Position numbers and translations under genes: made by a program. This document shows positions 9,789 through 19,272 of a stretch of DNA of 64,000 nt, piece by piece; within the stretch, counting starts at the first letter, position 1; each line of letters starts with the position of its first letter. Source of the stretch: Limnephilus marmoratus (taxonomy: Eukaryota > Arthropoda > Insecta > Trichoptera > Limnephilidae); assembly GCA_917880885.1 (NCBI GenBank), contig OU862907.1, positions 67,017,072 to 67,081,071 of the forward strand, given 5' to 3'. The notes under the pieces are model-generated. The model was not told the DNA's origin. It worked only from the letters and a program-made list of their open reading frames with translations, and made no database searches.

Positions 9789-10093
9789 TAATAAACGTAT
9801 TCCAAGAATTCCCTGTTCCCCCACTTACAAAAATTTACGAAAAAATAGCACTACTTCAGCTACACAAAGATATTTTTAATAAAAATATTACCCCACTGCT
9901 AAATATTAGCATAAGGAATAATTCTATTGGTGGACTAACTGTACCACACGTAAGAACCACAACAGCACAGAATCACTATGTATATAAAGGAATAAAATTA
10001 TTTAATCAATTACCCGCTAATATGCGAACAGAAAAAAATCACAACAAATTTAAAAAAAAAATTAAATCTTATTTTGGTAGTTCCACTATATAA
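9789..10093 (+). pseudogene. LINE-E reverse transcriptase C-terminus
   Basis: An open frame of about 100 codons (starts VINVFQEFPVPP, ends KSYFGSSTI then stop) with the layout typical of LINE ORF2 C-termini: a domain with TTTAQNHYVYKGIKLFNQLP near its end. Only the extreme C-terminus survives; the catalytic domain is missing. An AT-rich 3' UTR with CAAGCATTTGCTTTATTAGG follows to about 10388, similar to the LINE-C tails at 21470 and 38320. Fused by chance to the upstream LINE-A piece in the same frame. Confidence 0.8.
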
Positions 10094-10388
10094 TTTGAAC
10101 TTTCTCCTATGTAGATATATTTTTGACTGTCTCTTATTCCTAATGTTTTATGTACATCCTATATACATTTCTTGTTTAATTACCCTTACACACTTTAAAA
10201 ATATGTTTAGTCTAAATCTCTCCATAAGTTAAATTCTTAAGTTTGTGATAAGGATTTTTTTAAATAAGTTATAAACAAGTTGTCCTCTCCTAAACACAAG
10301 CATTTGCTTTATTAGGAGAGTATATAAATATGTAAGCTATATTATGTAAATGTAAAAGATATAAATATTAATAAAAAAAATAAAAAAA
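10094..10388 (+). mobile_element. LINE-E 3' UTR
   Basis: Continuation of the LINE-E insertion, ending in an A-rich tail (about 10370-10388). No other content. Confidence 0.65.
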
Positions 10389-11499
10389 TCTATACCCGGC
10401 TTAACAATTATTTTTACATGAAATGACAAAAATTCATTCAATTCAATCGGGAATCGTGAATCGTCACGTTTTGTGGCGTTTTATTTCCCCTGCTTACCCC
10501 TGCGGAAAATGGCTTGTAGTTAGTTAGTATTCTAAATTTAATGACATATTTTCGCTTCTGTTGAGATATTAAAATTTTAATTGTCAGTTTAATGATAAAA
10601 TTATTCTATGGCAGTGGTTCTCAAAGTGGATTAAAACGGTGGAGATATATAAGGGCGGTGTTTTTTTTAATATTAACTCGACGCAGAAGGCCCTGAGGAA
10701 AATGATTTCCCTTCACGGACATATGAATATATCTGGACCTGCCCTAAGTGATAAAAACGTATTATTTCCCCCTCCACATGGAGCCGGCTGTAGCTCCTCC
10801 TTGGAGCCAGCTCGCTCCATGGGGAGGGGAGAGAGCCTCGCTTAAATCTAAAATATGTGACGTCATCATTCTTGCCGTGAACAGCGAGAAGCTGACATCC
10901 ATACATTTAACGAAATAACGGCAGCTTGTGCTATACAATATATCTACGTATCAATGTACACATAGCGAATGTGGGCGGTACTCCAATGTGCTCGTCGCTG
11001 GTTACAGGGGTAAGTAAATTATGAAACATTTGTAAAAGTGTTTTAACTAAACACGGAAACAAAATATTGATATGTGTATTGGCGCGAGTCTTTTTGGGGC
11101 GAGCATTTGGCCTTAGCAAATATGTTTTGAACGTGGCAAGCAATTCGCGCTCCCATGTAAAAAGGTCTATTCATTCAAAGCAGATTTTGCTTTTAAGAAC
11201 TAAATGGTGATATTGTAATGCGAGATGCCTATATACTGTCAGATTGATTGTTCAACGAATGACAGTCATCTTTCCCCTCTTCGCTCTCCATAGTTTGGTT
11301 TTACCCCTCATCTGTAACTGCTTGTCTATCCATTTGGATGTCTATGTTTCCCTTCTTCAAACACGGCAAACATTTTATGGCACTATTGGGCCCGCAACCT
11401 GGATTTGTACCGATTTATTACATATTTCCCTTAAACACGGGAAGTTTTAAAGCTCGTAAAAAATATTGTTAAATGTTATTCTTGAAGATAATATCTAGA
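10389..11499. other. Unassigned stretch with small repeat pieces
   Basis: No gene is supported. 10676-10735 is a decayed LINE-A stem-loop piece (GGCCCTGAGGAAAATG). 10768-10832 holds an imperfect GC-rich inverted repeat (CTCCACATGGAGC / GCTCGCTCCATGGGG). The remainder shows no recognisable signature. Confidence 0.4.
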
Positions 11500-12258
11500 C
11501 TTTGCCCTTGCCGAAACGCAAATTATATAAAATTCCCTCGATAGAAAAAAATCACAAAATATGCTCCAAAAATTATTATTAACACGTTTGTTTCAGTTAT
11601 TTTACAAGTAAGTTATTTTATATGTATGAAAAAATTCACAGTGTTTCTTTAAATGCTGTTTAAGATAATGCCCGCGAGATTTTTGCTCTATTTAAAACGA
11701 GTCGTGTTTTATTAAACACTAGCTGGTTCCCGGCATGCGTTGCTATGCCATTTAATAAAGAAATTGTTTCTCCCTGAGTGTCCTTTCCCATTCCCCATTC
11801 CCCTACCGCCTTCCCTTCCTCTCCCGCGTTCCCACGCCGCCTTCCCTCTCCCCACTCCACTCTCCCCCTTCCCTTGTCCCGCAAACCCCCCCGTTCTCGA
11901 GTTCCCCTCCCCACTCCCGCGACCCACTACCCGAGTTCCCCTCCCCCCTCCCGCATTCCATACATTCAGTTTTCAAACAGCTCGCGTGCCACCTATTGCA
12001 ATTTTTGTATACAAATTTCATAATGCCAGAGCTCACCGGTAGTTTTATACAAACCTTGTCCTGACAATAACGAATACACAAAAGAAAGAATTATCCAATT
12101 TGGTGCAGTCGTTCGGAAGTTATGTGCGTACATACATTTCGGCGATTCACTTTTATTTATATAGATTTTCGCAATTTTCGCATTGATTTTGTCGCTGTAA
12201 ATGTTAGCGCTCTCCTCTAACATTCGTAATTTCGTATCTCTCCATCTTCTTCTTTTCG
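11500..12258. repeat. Interspersed repeat split by a Helitron
   Basis: Reverse-complement relative of 8476-8800 (shared GACTCGTTTTAAATAGAG-type sequence and GAAACAAACGTG). The Helitron 11719-12165 interrupts it. Confidence 0.7.
11719..12165 (-). mobile_element. Hel-1 Helitron with confirmed target site
   Basis: On the minus strand it starts TCTATATAAATAAAAGTG at 12165 and ends GGGAACCAGCTAG at 11719, flanked by A and T. Its interior holds GCACGCGAGCTGTTTG and a G-rich purine tract. The related repeat at 8567/8568 has the joined flanks without the element. Same family as 16094-16565 and 42500-42787. No coding region. Confidence 0.85.
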
Positions 12259-12662
12259 GGCCCAGTTGCAGAGCCTTAATTCAAAATTAATAGATTAAGT
12301 ACTTAGTTTTAACCGCGTTTATTGTTAAAAAAACCAACATGTTTCGTAAGCAATGCTTAAATTTGGGTAATTAAAACATTTTTTCAAGTAAAACTTCTTT
12401 ATGCACGCTTGACTTGGGAGTAAGCTGGCGAATGCGTGACGAGTGCGTTACAAAAAGCGAAGCATCACAAAGTATCCGCTTCATATGAACAAATATTAAA
12501 ATTGTTTATATCGTGATTTTTGTTCCAAAGGAAACGTGGAAAATTAATGTCTTAATAAATTTATAATAATTATTATAAATGCTTCTAGAATTATTTGATT
12601 TATGTGGTGACTGATTCTCAGAATGACCGCTGTTGACATAAGTGCTGTCGTAATGAACGTTT
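12259..12662. other. Unassigned stretch with shared motifs
   Basis: No gene. About 12395-12450 (GGAGTAAGCTGGCGAATGCG) recurs at 32030-32075, and 12466-12495 recurs at 6213-6242, so this is composite repeat sequence. Confidence 0.45.
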
Positions 12663-12986
12663 TTGACATTGATACGTAATATAAACAAAATCGAGGCTAT
12701 TCAAAACAAATTCCTAAAATATCTTTGTTACAAGTCGTTTGTAAGATTTAATAATTATGCAGAGGCAGCTTCACACTTTAAAATTGATTCATTGAGTGTA
12801 CGAAGGCATCATATGGATGCACTATTCCTGTATAAAGTAGTCAACAATAATATTCAATGTCCAGAGTTGCTAAATAAAATTCAATTCAATGTACCTGCAC
12901 GTTCAACACGCTCTTCTGTCCTGTTCAGGGTGGATCAATGCAAGACAAACTGTAAGCAGAATTCTTGCCTGAACCGACTATGCAAT
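12663..12986 (+). pseudogene. LINE-F RT C-terminal region, part 1
   Basis: Open frame with IEAIQNKFLKYLCYK and YKVVNNNIQCPELL, typical of the region after the RT catalytic core in LINE ORF2. It stops abruptly at codon AAT 12984-12986 where the inverted-repeat element 12987-15103 begins; the frame continues without loss at 15104 (ACT AAT AGT). The 5' part of the LINE is absent. Confidence 0.85.
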
Positions 12987-15103
12987 ACGAGAGCCCACGA
13001 CCAAAACCATGTCTCATAGCAATACGGCAAAAACCCTATAAAATCGTTAGATTGTATGATTCTGAACCCGACTAGGTGTGTAGTAACGGTCGAAAGTGTA
13101 GCAACTGCGTGGGAGGCCATTTCTGCTGTGTCAAAAAAAAAAGACAGTCGGTATTATAGCAATACGTCTGATAGTGAAAATGTACATAGATTTTATAATT
13201 GTATTACGAAAAAGTTTGTTTTCAGACATTTTGCGCGTAGCATATAGCCTGAGCGCATTTTTGAAAATGTCAACAAATTTAGCCGACCTGTATCATAGCA
13301 ATACGGATAATTTTTTTTTTCAACTTTTCGTATTGCTGCCATGATTACCAAAAACCTGTTTTCAGACACTTAAAGTGTAGCATATACTCCCAAAAACGAA
13401 AATAACGTTTCGGAGTCGCCTGGCCGACGCCTCTGTTAAATGTTTTTTTAAATTTACAGCCTTCATAGATATTCAAGAATCTCCCTTGTCTATTATATGT
13501 ACTTTGACAGATGACAGATGTCATTACTTATTTCTTTTGTAAAAGTTACTCAAAGTTACTAAAGTTACGTTTACCATGTCTGCCAAATGAAACAACGGGG
13601 TTAAGTAACGATTCGATGTTCAGACACCGATATATTAATAATAATGCTCGGAAATATGGAATTTGTAGAAAGTGTCGTCCAAATTTCTATGGATGTTGGT
13701 GTTGGCAATTCCCGGCGTTACATTGATGTTTCACGTTTATACGAGACATTGGGATCCACTCTGGCAAAATCTTTACCTGCTTTCCATGCAATGACCGGCT
13801 GCGATTATAATCCCGCGTTATATCGCAAGGGTAAAAAAAGACCATTGACGATGCTGAAAAATTCGAAACGCTATCAAGAAGCTTTCGGTGATTTGGGCAG
13901 CTATACTTCTGATAGTGACAAGGTATTCCCCGTTTTGGAAGAATTCACGTGCAGATTGTACAACGAAAAAAAAAATAATAACGTCGATTTAGCTCGACTC
14001 AACATTTTTTCGAAGACATATAAAATTAAAAACGACGAGGCTTCGACAACTCTGAATCTTCAGTTATCCAATTACGACGCCTGCAATCTGCCACCATGCA
14101 AAACGGAATTGGAGAAACATTTATTACGAAAAAAATATATTGCACAATTCTGGAGCAACACTCATACCAAAACGCCAACCGAACTGAACCCTGCAGATTG
14201 CGGATGGTATGAAGACGAGGGACGATTTCAGTTTTCGTGGTTCTCTGGCAACCAACTACCTGAGTTGAGCAACGTTATTTTGGACGACAAATCATCATCC
14301 ACAACAGGTACAGTTTACATGGCTTTTGCTGTTAATTTCATAAATAAGTTCGTGAATTTCACTAACGATGTTTATTTTACAGAAGAGGACGTTGAAGATC
14401 TCCCGAGCGACGTCGAGAGTGATTTCGAAGACGACGATTCCGAATCCGACAGCGATTGAATATTTTGTAACTTTGAATAAACCGTTTTTTTTTCAACTTC
14501 ATCCCAGTTTCCTTTTGTGCGATTTATTTCAGTCCTTCAACTTCAATGTTACGGTTTCGGGTAAATTCTTTGTTAATTATCATCTAATAAATTCAGGGTC
14601 GCAACGTATTCTTTGGTTTGTAACAGAAAATTCAAGATGCCTCAATACGATTTTTAAATGATATCTGAGTATCGAAAAGTTGTCTCAAAACGGTCTCAAA
14701 ATTTAATGCGTTCACATTTCCGTCTGAAAATTGTTTTGTTCGCATCAAATAACCAAAATTTACTAATAAAAAAGATTTTCAGACGTATTGCTATGAGACA
14801 TTTTTTTGTCTCATTTTTAATTTTTTTAAGTGATTTTACGGGTTTGCGCTACACCACTAACGTCTGAAAAATATGTTTCCGGTATCTCAGAACTATCATT
14901 CAACTACAGTCTGCAAATCAGACATATTGCTATGATGCAGTTCGGTAAAATTCTTTGATAATTTTGAAAATTCGGTCAGATCAAACGCTACGCGGAAAAT
15001 GTCTGATATTGGTATTTTCGAGTTCAGGATAATCGTATCTATCGATTTGATGCGGTTTTGGCCGTATTGCTATGAGACAAAAATTTTGGTCGTGGGCTCT
15101 CGT
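12987..15103 (+). mobile_element. 2.1-kb TIR element carrying a FEN1/XPG-like gene
   Basis: The ends are inverted repeats: the first 20 bases (ACGAGAGCCCACGACCAAAA) are identical, and similarity continues for about 80 bp (TGTCTCATAGCAATACGGC). A subterminal motif CATAGCAATACG recurs seven times: forward near 13015, 13155 and 13292, inverted near 13329, 14784, 14921 and 15061. It encodes the nuclease-like open frame 13605-14459. Removing it restores the LINE-F frame exactly, with no obvious target duplication. The internal gene lacks its N-terminal half, so this is probably a non-autonomous derivative. I do not know a named superfamily for it. Confidence 0.8.
13605..14459 (+). CDS. FEN1/XPG-like (PIN-fold) nuclease of a TIR element, N-truncated
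   Basis: About 284 codons open from 13605; the first Met is at 13644. Near the start is CSDTDILIIMLGN, an acidic motif as in PIN/FEN1 nucleases. FHAMTGCDYNPALYRKGKKR (about codons 61-80) resembles the GCDY plus helix-turn-helix region of FEN1/XPG enzymes. The C-terminus is a long acidic tail (DLPSDVESDFEDDDSESDSD). An in-frame 75-nt segment 14308-14382 starts GTACAG and ends TTTTACAG and may be an intron; removal keeps the frame. A short start (ATGTCTGCCAAA, 13576-13587) precedes a stop and may mark the original gene start before an internal deletion. It resembles uncharacterised transposon-associated proteins; activity is not shown. Confidence 0.7.
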   Translation, partial: VTIRCSDTDILIIMLGNMEFVESVVQISMDVGVGNSRRYIDVSRLYETLGSTLAKSLPAFHAMTGCDYNPALYRKGKKRPLTMLKNSKRYQEAFGDLGSYTSDSDKVFPVLEEFTCRLYNEKKNNNVDLARLNIFSKTYKIKNDEASTTLNLQLSNYDACNLPPCKTELEKHLLRKKYIAQFWSNTHTKTPTELNPADCGWYEDEGRFQFSWFSGNQLPELSNVILDDKSSSTTGTVYMAFAVNFINKFVNFTNDVYFTEEDVEDLPSDVESDFEDDDSESDSD

Positions 15104-15340
15104 ACTAATAGTTATAATAGTGTATTTTCCAATGTGGACATTTTCAATTGCAAACATACTGAATATAAAAGGTTCATAAAAGAGTGTTTCTCTAATGGTT
15201 CTTGAATAATGTTATGTTTTTATTGTTTATATTTCTGTTATGATTTGATTTATATGTACAACCTCTCTCCATGGCTACCATTGTTTTGATAGATTTTTTG
15301 TTTTGTAATTTTTCATTTTATATTAAAAAAAAATGTTTTG
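15104..15340 (+). pseudogene. LINE-F C-terminus, part 2, and 3' UTR
   Basis: Continuation of the frame interrupted at 12986: TNSYNSVFSNVDIFNCKH to the stop at 15203-15205, then an AT-rich 3' UTR to an A-run near 15335. The VDIF segment matches the usual end of LINE ORF2 proteins in this window. Confidence 0.85.
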
Positions 15341-15544
15341 AGTATACATATATATATTTTTTGTTTTATATAATTTTAGATTCATATTCCCTTTTATAAA
15401 ATTAATTTCTTATTATGCTGTCTCAGTAGAAGTAAAGTCACAAGGAGGAAATCCGTAATTGGTTTTATTTTGGCTATTTAATACTATGTACAAACTGAAA
15501 TAAATATAAACTGTCGATTTCCCGAAAATTAATAAATAAATATA
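15341..15544. other. AT-rich spacer
   Basis: No feature recognised before the Helitron start at 15545. Confidence 0.3.
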
Positions 15545-16093
15545 TCTATAATATAAAAATGAATCGCTAAATGTGTTGGTAAGCGCAAATCTCGAGATCA
15601 GCTGAACCAATTTCGCTAATTCTTTTTTTAGAATATTCCTTGAAGTACGAGGATGGTTCTTACGGAGAGAAAAATTAAGAAAATTGCGCAGAAAATTGGA
15701 TAATTTCAGAGAACATCGCACGTTTGACAGTTCACGTATTTGAGAATGACATTTTGCAAAACAATGATTGCTCAATCAGGATTCTATTTTTCAAAATCGT
15801 TAAGTTGATAAATATATTTAAAGTAGGTACTACCCTAATAGTTTGAATCGGATCAAGAATTTTAGATATTTTAAATAGGTACCTATGTTAGGTACCAAAT
15901 TTAATATACATGAAAAATGGAAATTTGAATAAACATTGTAAAAGGTGGCACACGGGCTGTTTAATAACTGAATGTACTGGGATTGAATACATGGAAAGCG
16001 GGAGGGAGGGAGAGATGGTGGAGGGGGGAGGTGGAGGAGGCGGAGTGGGAACCCACCTTACACCATGCGAGCGAAGCCGCGGGAAAAAGCTAG
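15545..16093 (+). mobile_element. Helitron, first of a head-to-tail pair
   Basis: Starts A^TCTATAATATAAAAATGAA and ends GCGAAGCCGCGGGAAAAAG CTAG (16090-16093). The end closely resembles the common insect Helitron terminus (CGAAGCCG...CTAG). About 15945-16050 carries Hel-1 interior sequence (GTGGCACACGGGCTGTTTAA and a purine tract), so the element is chimeric. No Rep/helicase coding. Confidence 0.75.
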
Positions 16094-16565
16094 TCTATAA
16101 TAAAAATGAATCGCTGAATGTGTTTCTAAGCGCATAACTTTCGAACGACTGCACCAAATTGGATAATTATTTTTTTGTGTGTTCGTTATTGTCAGGACAA
16201 GGTTTTTATAAAACTTCAGGTGCGCTTTGGCATTATGAAATTTGTATAAAAAATTGCTGTTGGTGGCACGCGAGGAAGCGGCTATTGCTATGGAAAGCGG
16301 GAGGGAGGGAGAGATGGGGGAGGGGAACCAGGGAGGGGGAGGGGAACCTGGGAGGGGGGAGGGGGGTTTGCGGGACGGGGGAAGGGGAGGGGGGAGTGGA
16401 GTAGGGAAAGGGAATGTGGAGGTGACAGAGTGGGAATGCGAGAGGGGAAGAGGACGCAGGAGAAGAAGGGGAGGCGGAAGGGGAACGGAACGAATGGGAA
16501 AGGACACTCAGGGAGAAACAATTTCTTTATTAAATGGCATAGCAACGCACGCGGGAACCAGCTAG
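16094..16565 (+). mobile_element. Hel-1 Helitron, second of a head-to-tail pair
   Basis: Starts TCTATAATAAAAATGAATCG immediately after the CTAG of the previous element and ends GCGGGAACCAGCTAG^T. The interior has TTCGTTATTGTCAGGACAAG, GTGGCACGCGAGG and a G/A-rich tract (16290-16500). Non-autonomous. Confidence 0.85.
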
Positions 16566-16689
16566 TAATTTTAATATATTTTTATATTCAATTTAATGAG
16601 TAAAACATCAAATTGTAATATTTAATTAAATGAAGACAATATTAGCGAAACTCAATCGAAAATCTGAAGCATATAAATCAGAAATGATA

Positions 16690-16757
16690 CGGTCACATCT
16701 CGGACTCGAACCCACGACCTTCGCCTTGCCGGGGGGCAGCTTAAGCAACTGAGCTAA
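16690..16757 (-). other. tRNA-like sequence, probably SINE head or tRNA pseudogene
   Basis: On the minus strand: an A-box-like TTAGCTCAGTTGCTTAAGC, a B-box-like GTGGGTTCGAGTCC, and ends that can pair (CACAT / ATGTG). The anticodon arm is poor, so a working tRNA is unlikely. Confidence 0.45.
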
Positions 16758-16844
16758 TGTGTCAACTACAACATTATCTTCATTTTCTTGACGCATATTT
16801 TTATTTTCTCCTATCTTTATGTATGACTACCTGCCCCGAAACGC

Positions 16845-17158
16845 TGCTGTGGCTAACGAAACACAACGCCATTTACTGGATGGTTACCCAACCTTTTAAC
16901 TCACACCGCCATCTATCGTTAATTTGCGTACAAATCAAATCCACCCGTACGATTGCTAGCCCGCTCGTCCACCACATACAGACATTCTCATATTTCAACT
17001 AATTTACACAAAACCTTGACAAATTATATACCTAAACCTTCCTCATGAATCACTCTATCTATTGGCGAAAACCGCATGAAAATCCGTTTAGTAGCTTTTG
17101 AGTTTATCGCGAACAAACAGACAGACGTGGCGGAGGACTTTAATTTATAATATGTAGA
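16845..17158 (-). mobile_element. Hel-4 Helitron
   Basis: On the minus strand it starts TCTACATATTATAAATT at 17158 (flank T 17159), with GTCTGTCTGTTTGTTCG and GGATTTTCATGCGGTTTTC, and ends near GCCACAGCAGCG. The CTAG end is decayed to GTAG. Confidence 0.6.
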
Positions 17159-17216
17159 TATATAATTTTTGGCATTTTAAAAGTTGGAACTGATTTGACG
17201 ATAATTCAGACTTTAA

Positions 17217-17352
17217 TTAACACCATTTCCTTCCCAGAACTTCCTCTCCTCCCTTTCCTAAAAATATCCCCCACACAGCATCCCCAAAGATGACATAGGC
17301 CCTGAGGGGAAATATTTTCCTCAGGGCCTCCTGTGTGGAGCTAATGTAAAAA
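17217..17352 (+). mobile_element. LINE-A 3' end copy
   Basis: A 5'-truncated tail with the terminal stem-loop (CACACAGC ... CTGTGTGGAG; inner GGCCCTGAGG/CCTCAGGGCC) and A-run. Confidence 0.8.
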
Positions 17353-17539
17353 AAATGTAAGTAAGCACATAAAAATAAATAAAAATTATTTAAAATATTT
17401 TTGGAGGGGGGCGGTGTTAGAAAAAGTTTGAGAATCTCTGGTCTACATACAAGATTCATGCCTGCGACCACCTGTGTGTTTTCTTCATAATGATTACCTG
17501 CTTAGAAGAAATAAACCGTATTAGGTGGGTCTCTAGCTA

Positions 17540-17665
17540 AACTAACCGTCACGCCGTTTCTCAGCAGGGTTAGGCAGAGAGGATAAATTGCCTAACTAGG
17601 TCTTGGCACACACTCACCACTCATTACTTCTTCATTCACATTCATACATAGTCTCATACATTTAT
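17540..17665. repeat. Repeat shared with 32695-32815
   Basis: Both carry CTTGGCACACACTC, a GGCAGAGAGGA block and CATACATxGTCTCATAC in the same order. Family not identified. Confidence 0.55.
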
Positions 17666-17810
17666 GAAGTGAAACTTCCTTAGCCCCGTTATGACTTGAA
17701 ATTCGGATGAAACGAAAATGACGCATTACAGTACCTACGAAGCATCAAACTGCACTCATTAGCCGCTTTGATTATGACCTCTATTTTCAAGGCTACTATT
17801 GGTTGAGATA
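17665..17810 (+). repeat. R230 fragment
   Basis: TGAAACTTCCTTAGCCCCG through GCCGCTTTGATTATGACC, a diverged R230 unit ending at a LINE-A copy. Confidence 0.55.
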
Positions 17811-17819
17811 TATATTACA

Positions 17820-18152
17820 TTAACTCCACACAGGAGGCCCTGAGGAAAATGATTTCCCTCAGGGCCTATGTCATCTTTGAGGATGCTGTGTGGAGGGTTT
17901 TTTTTAAGGAAAGGAAGGAGAGGAGAGTTCTGGGAAGGAAAAGGGTTTAAGGCGTGGGTAGGAATCTGGGGTTCAGTATGTCCTGGTCATCCGCCTCCAA
18001 GACCTAGACAAACCTCACCCCATGAACCCGGGCACCCCTGCTAAATCACCAAACGTAGCGAACCACTTGGGGTGACCTATGGCAGAGGTGTTGGTTATCC
18101 AATAAAGGTTCCCGGGGCGGCGGTGCCCATTCTCGCCTCCCAAATTGTGTAT
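17820..18152 (-). mobile_element. LINE-A 3' UTR
   Basis: Minus-strand LINE-A 3' UTR: the stem-loop at 17825-17895, then on the minus strand upstream sequence through CAATTTGGGAGGCGAG near 18150. It is continuous with RT coding sequence at 18153, showing that the widespread non-coding repeat is the long 3' UTR of LINE-A. Confidence 0.8.
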
Positions 18153-18652
18153 AGGGTCTTTTTGAGGAGAGGAAGGAATGAACATTGGTCTTGAAGACAC
18201 CCATGTTGTAGGAAGGAGGAAACACAGAGGCCGGCAAATTATTAAATTATTAAATTATCATTCCACAGCCGAGCTGTTGAACACAAGAACGAGTCGAAGA
18301 AACGACCCGTTCTCATGTGACAAATGTCAACCGTGTACAAATGTTGGGCACGCGTTTGGCGTGTTTCCCGAGTATGCACCGGTGCCGAAGGGATCAATGA
18401 TGCTAGTTCCTTGGAGCATCTTCCATTGTAATACCGGTAGAACAATGATAGCATTCCCACCCGACGCCTGAGAGTCGAGGGTATTTTTCAGGTATTTTGG
18501 AGCTCCAGACCAGAGGTGGCTGCCAAATTCAACCGTGGGGCGCACTTGTGATTTGTACAGGGTTATTAGCAGTTTTGTACTATTAAAGTATGTGCGGGCC
18601 CTGTACAGTACGCCCAGTTTTTGGGAGGCTAACTTTACTCTGGCTTCGATGG
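18153..18652 (-). pseudogene. LINE-A RT C-terminal fragment
   Basis: Minus-strand remnant encoding RRVGMLSLFYRYYNGRCSKE, HMRTGRFFDSF and FPPSYNMG, with stops and frameshifts. Upstream (18480-18652) it reaches KLGVLYRA-type sequence. The extra CAAATTATTAAATTATTAAA near 18236 is a local duplication that breaks the WNDLPA segment. Confidence 0.85.
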
Positions 18653-18802
18653 AGATATGAAACGGAAATAACGCATTACTTTACCTACGAAGCCTCAAAC
18701 TGCGCTCGTTGGCCGCTTTGATTATGACCTCACTTTTCAAGGCTCCTATTGGTTGAGATTGTGTGGGCGCAGGTTTCACTTCAAACGAGTGTGAACTGCA
18801 CT
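18653..18802 (+). repeat. R230 fragment
   Basis: CGAAGCCTCAAACTGCGCTC through GTGTGAACTGCACTCG, the 3' half of an R230 unit. Confidence 0.55.
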
Positions 18803-18977
18803 CGATTTTTTTATGTGAATACCTCACAAGAGTCTTAACTGCTCCCGTCTGGATGCCTTATGCCTTCTTCCTTTAAAGAACTTCCTCTCCTTCCTTTCTC
18901 TAAAAAGACCCTCCACACAGCACCTCTAAAGATGACATGACCTGTTTTTTTCTTCTGTGTGTAGCTAATGTGAAAAG
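18803..18977. mobile_element. SINE-T tail fragment followed by LINE-A 3' end
   Basis: 18803-18855 matches the SINE-T tail on the minus strand (CACAAGAGTCTTAACTGCTC). 18858-18977 is a decayed plus-strand LINE-A terminal region (GACCCTCCACACAGC ... GTGTAGCTAATGT). Confidence 0.6.
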
Positions 18978-19272
18978 AAACCGACGATATGAAGTTTCTG
19001 ATTAGATTTTTTTTACTTGAATATCGCACAAGAGTCCCAATTGCTCCCGTCTAAAGCCAGTGAGACTATGGCATCCCAAATTGGGGTATGTTGTGAGGCT
19101 GAAGGCAGTGGTGATGGAAAGGAGATAGGGATGTACCCGACTATTCAGATTTAGTCACAAACACCGCTAAATTCATTTCAAGCAACGCTTCAATTCTGAA
19201 TGGTGGTCTTACACCAAGGCGATACTGAGAGTATCTGCCACTCTGGAACGTGCCACAAATATACTATATATT

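Noticed and set aside
9710..10093. A single 127-codon host protein
   Set aside because: The first part is an antisense LINE-A tail fused in frame to LINE-E.
16690..16757. Functional tRNA gene on the minus strand
   Set aside because: The anticodon arm does not fold properly.
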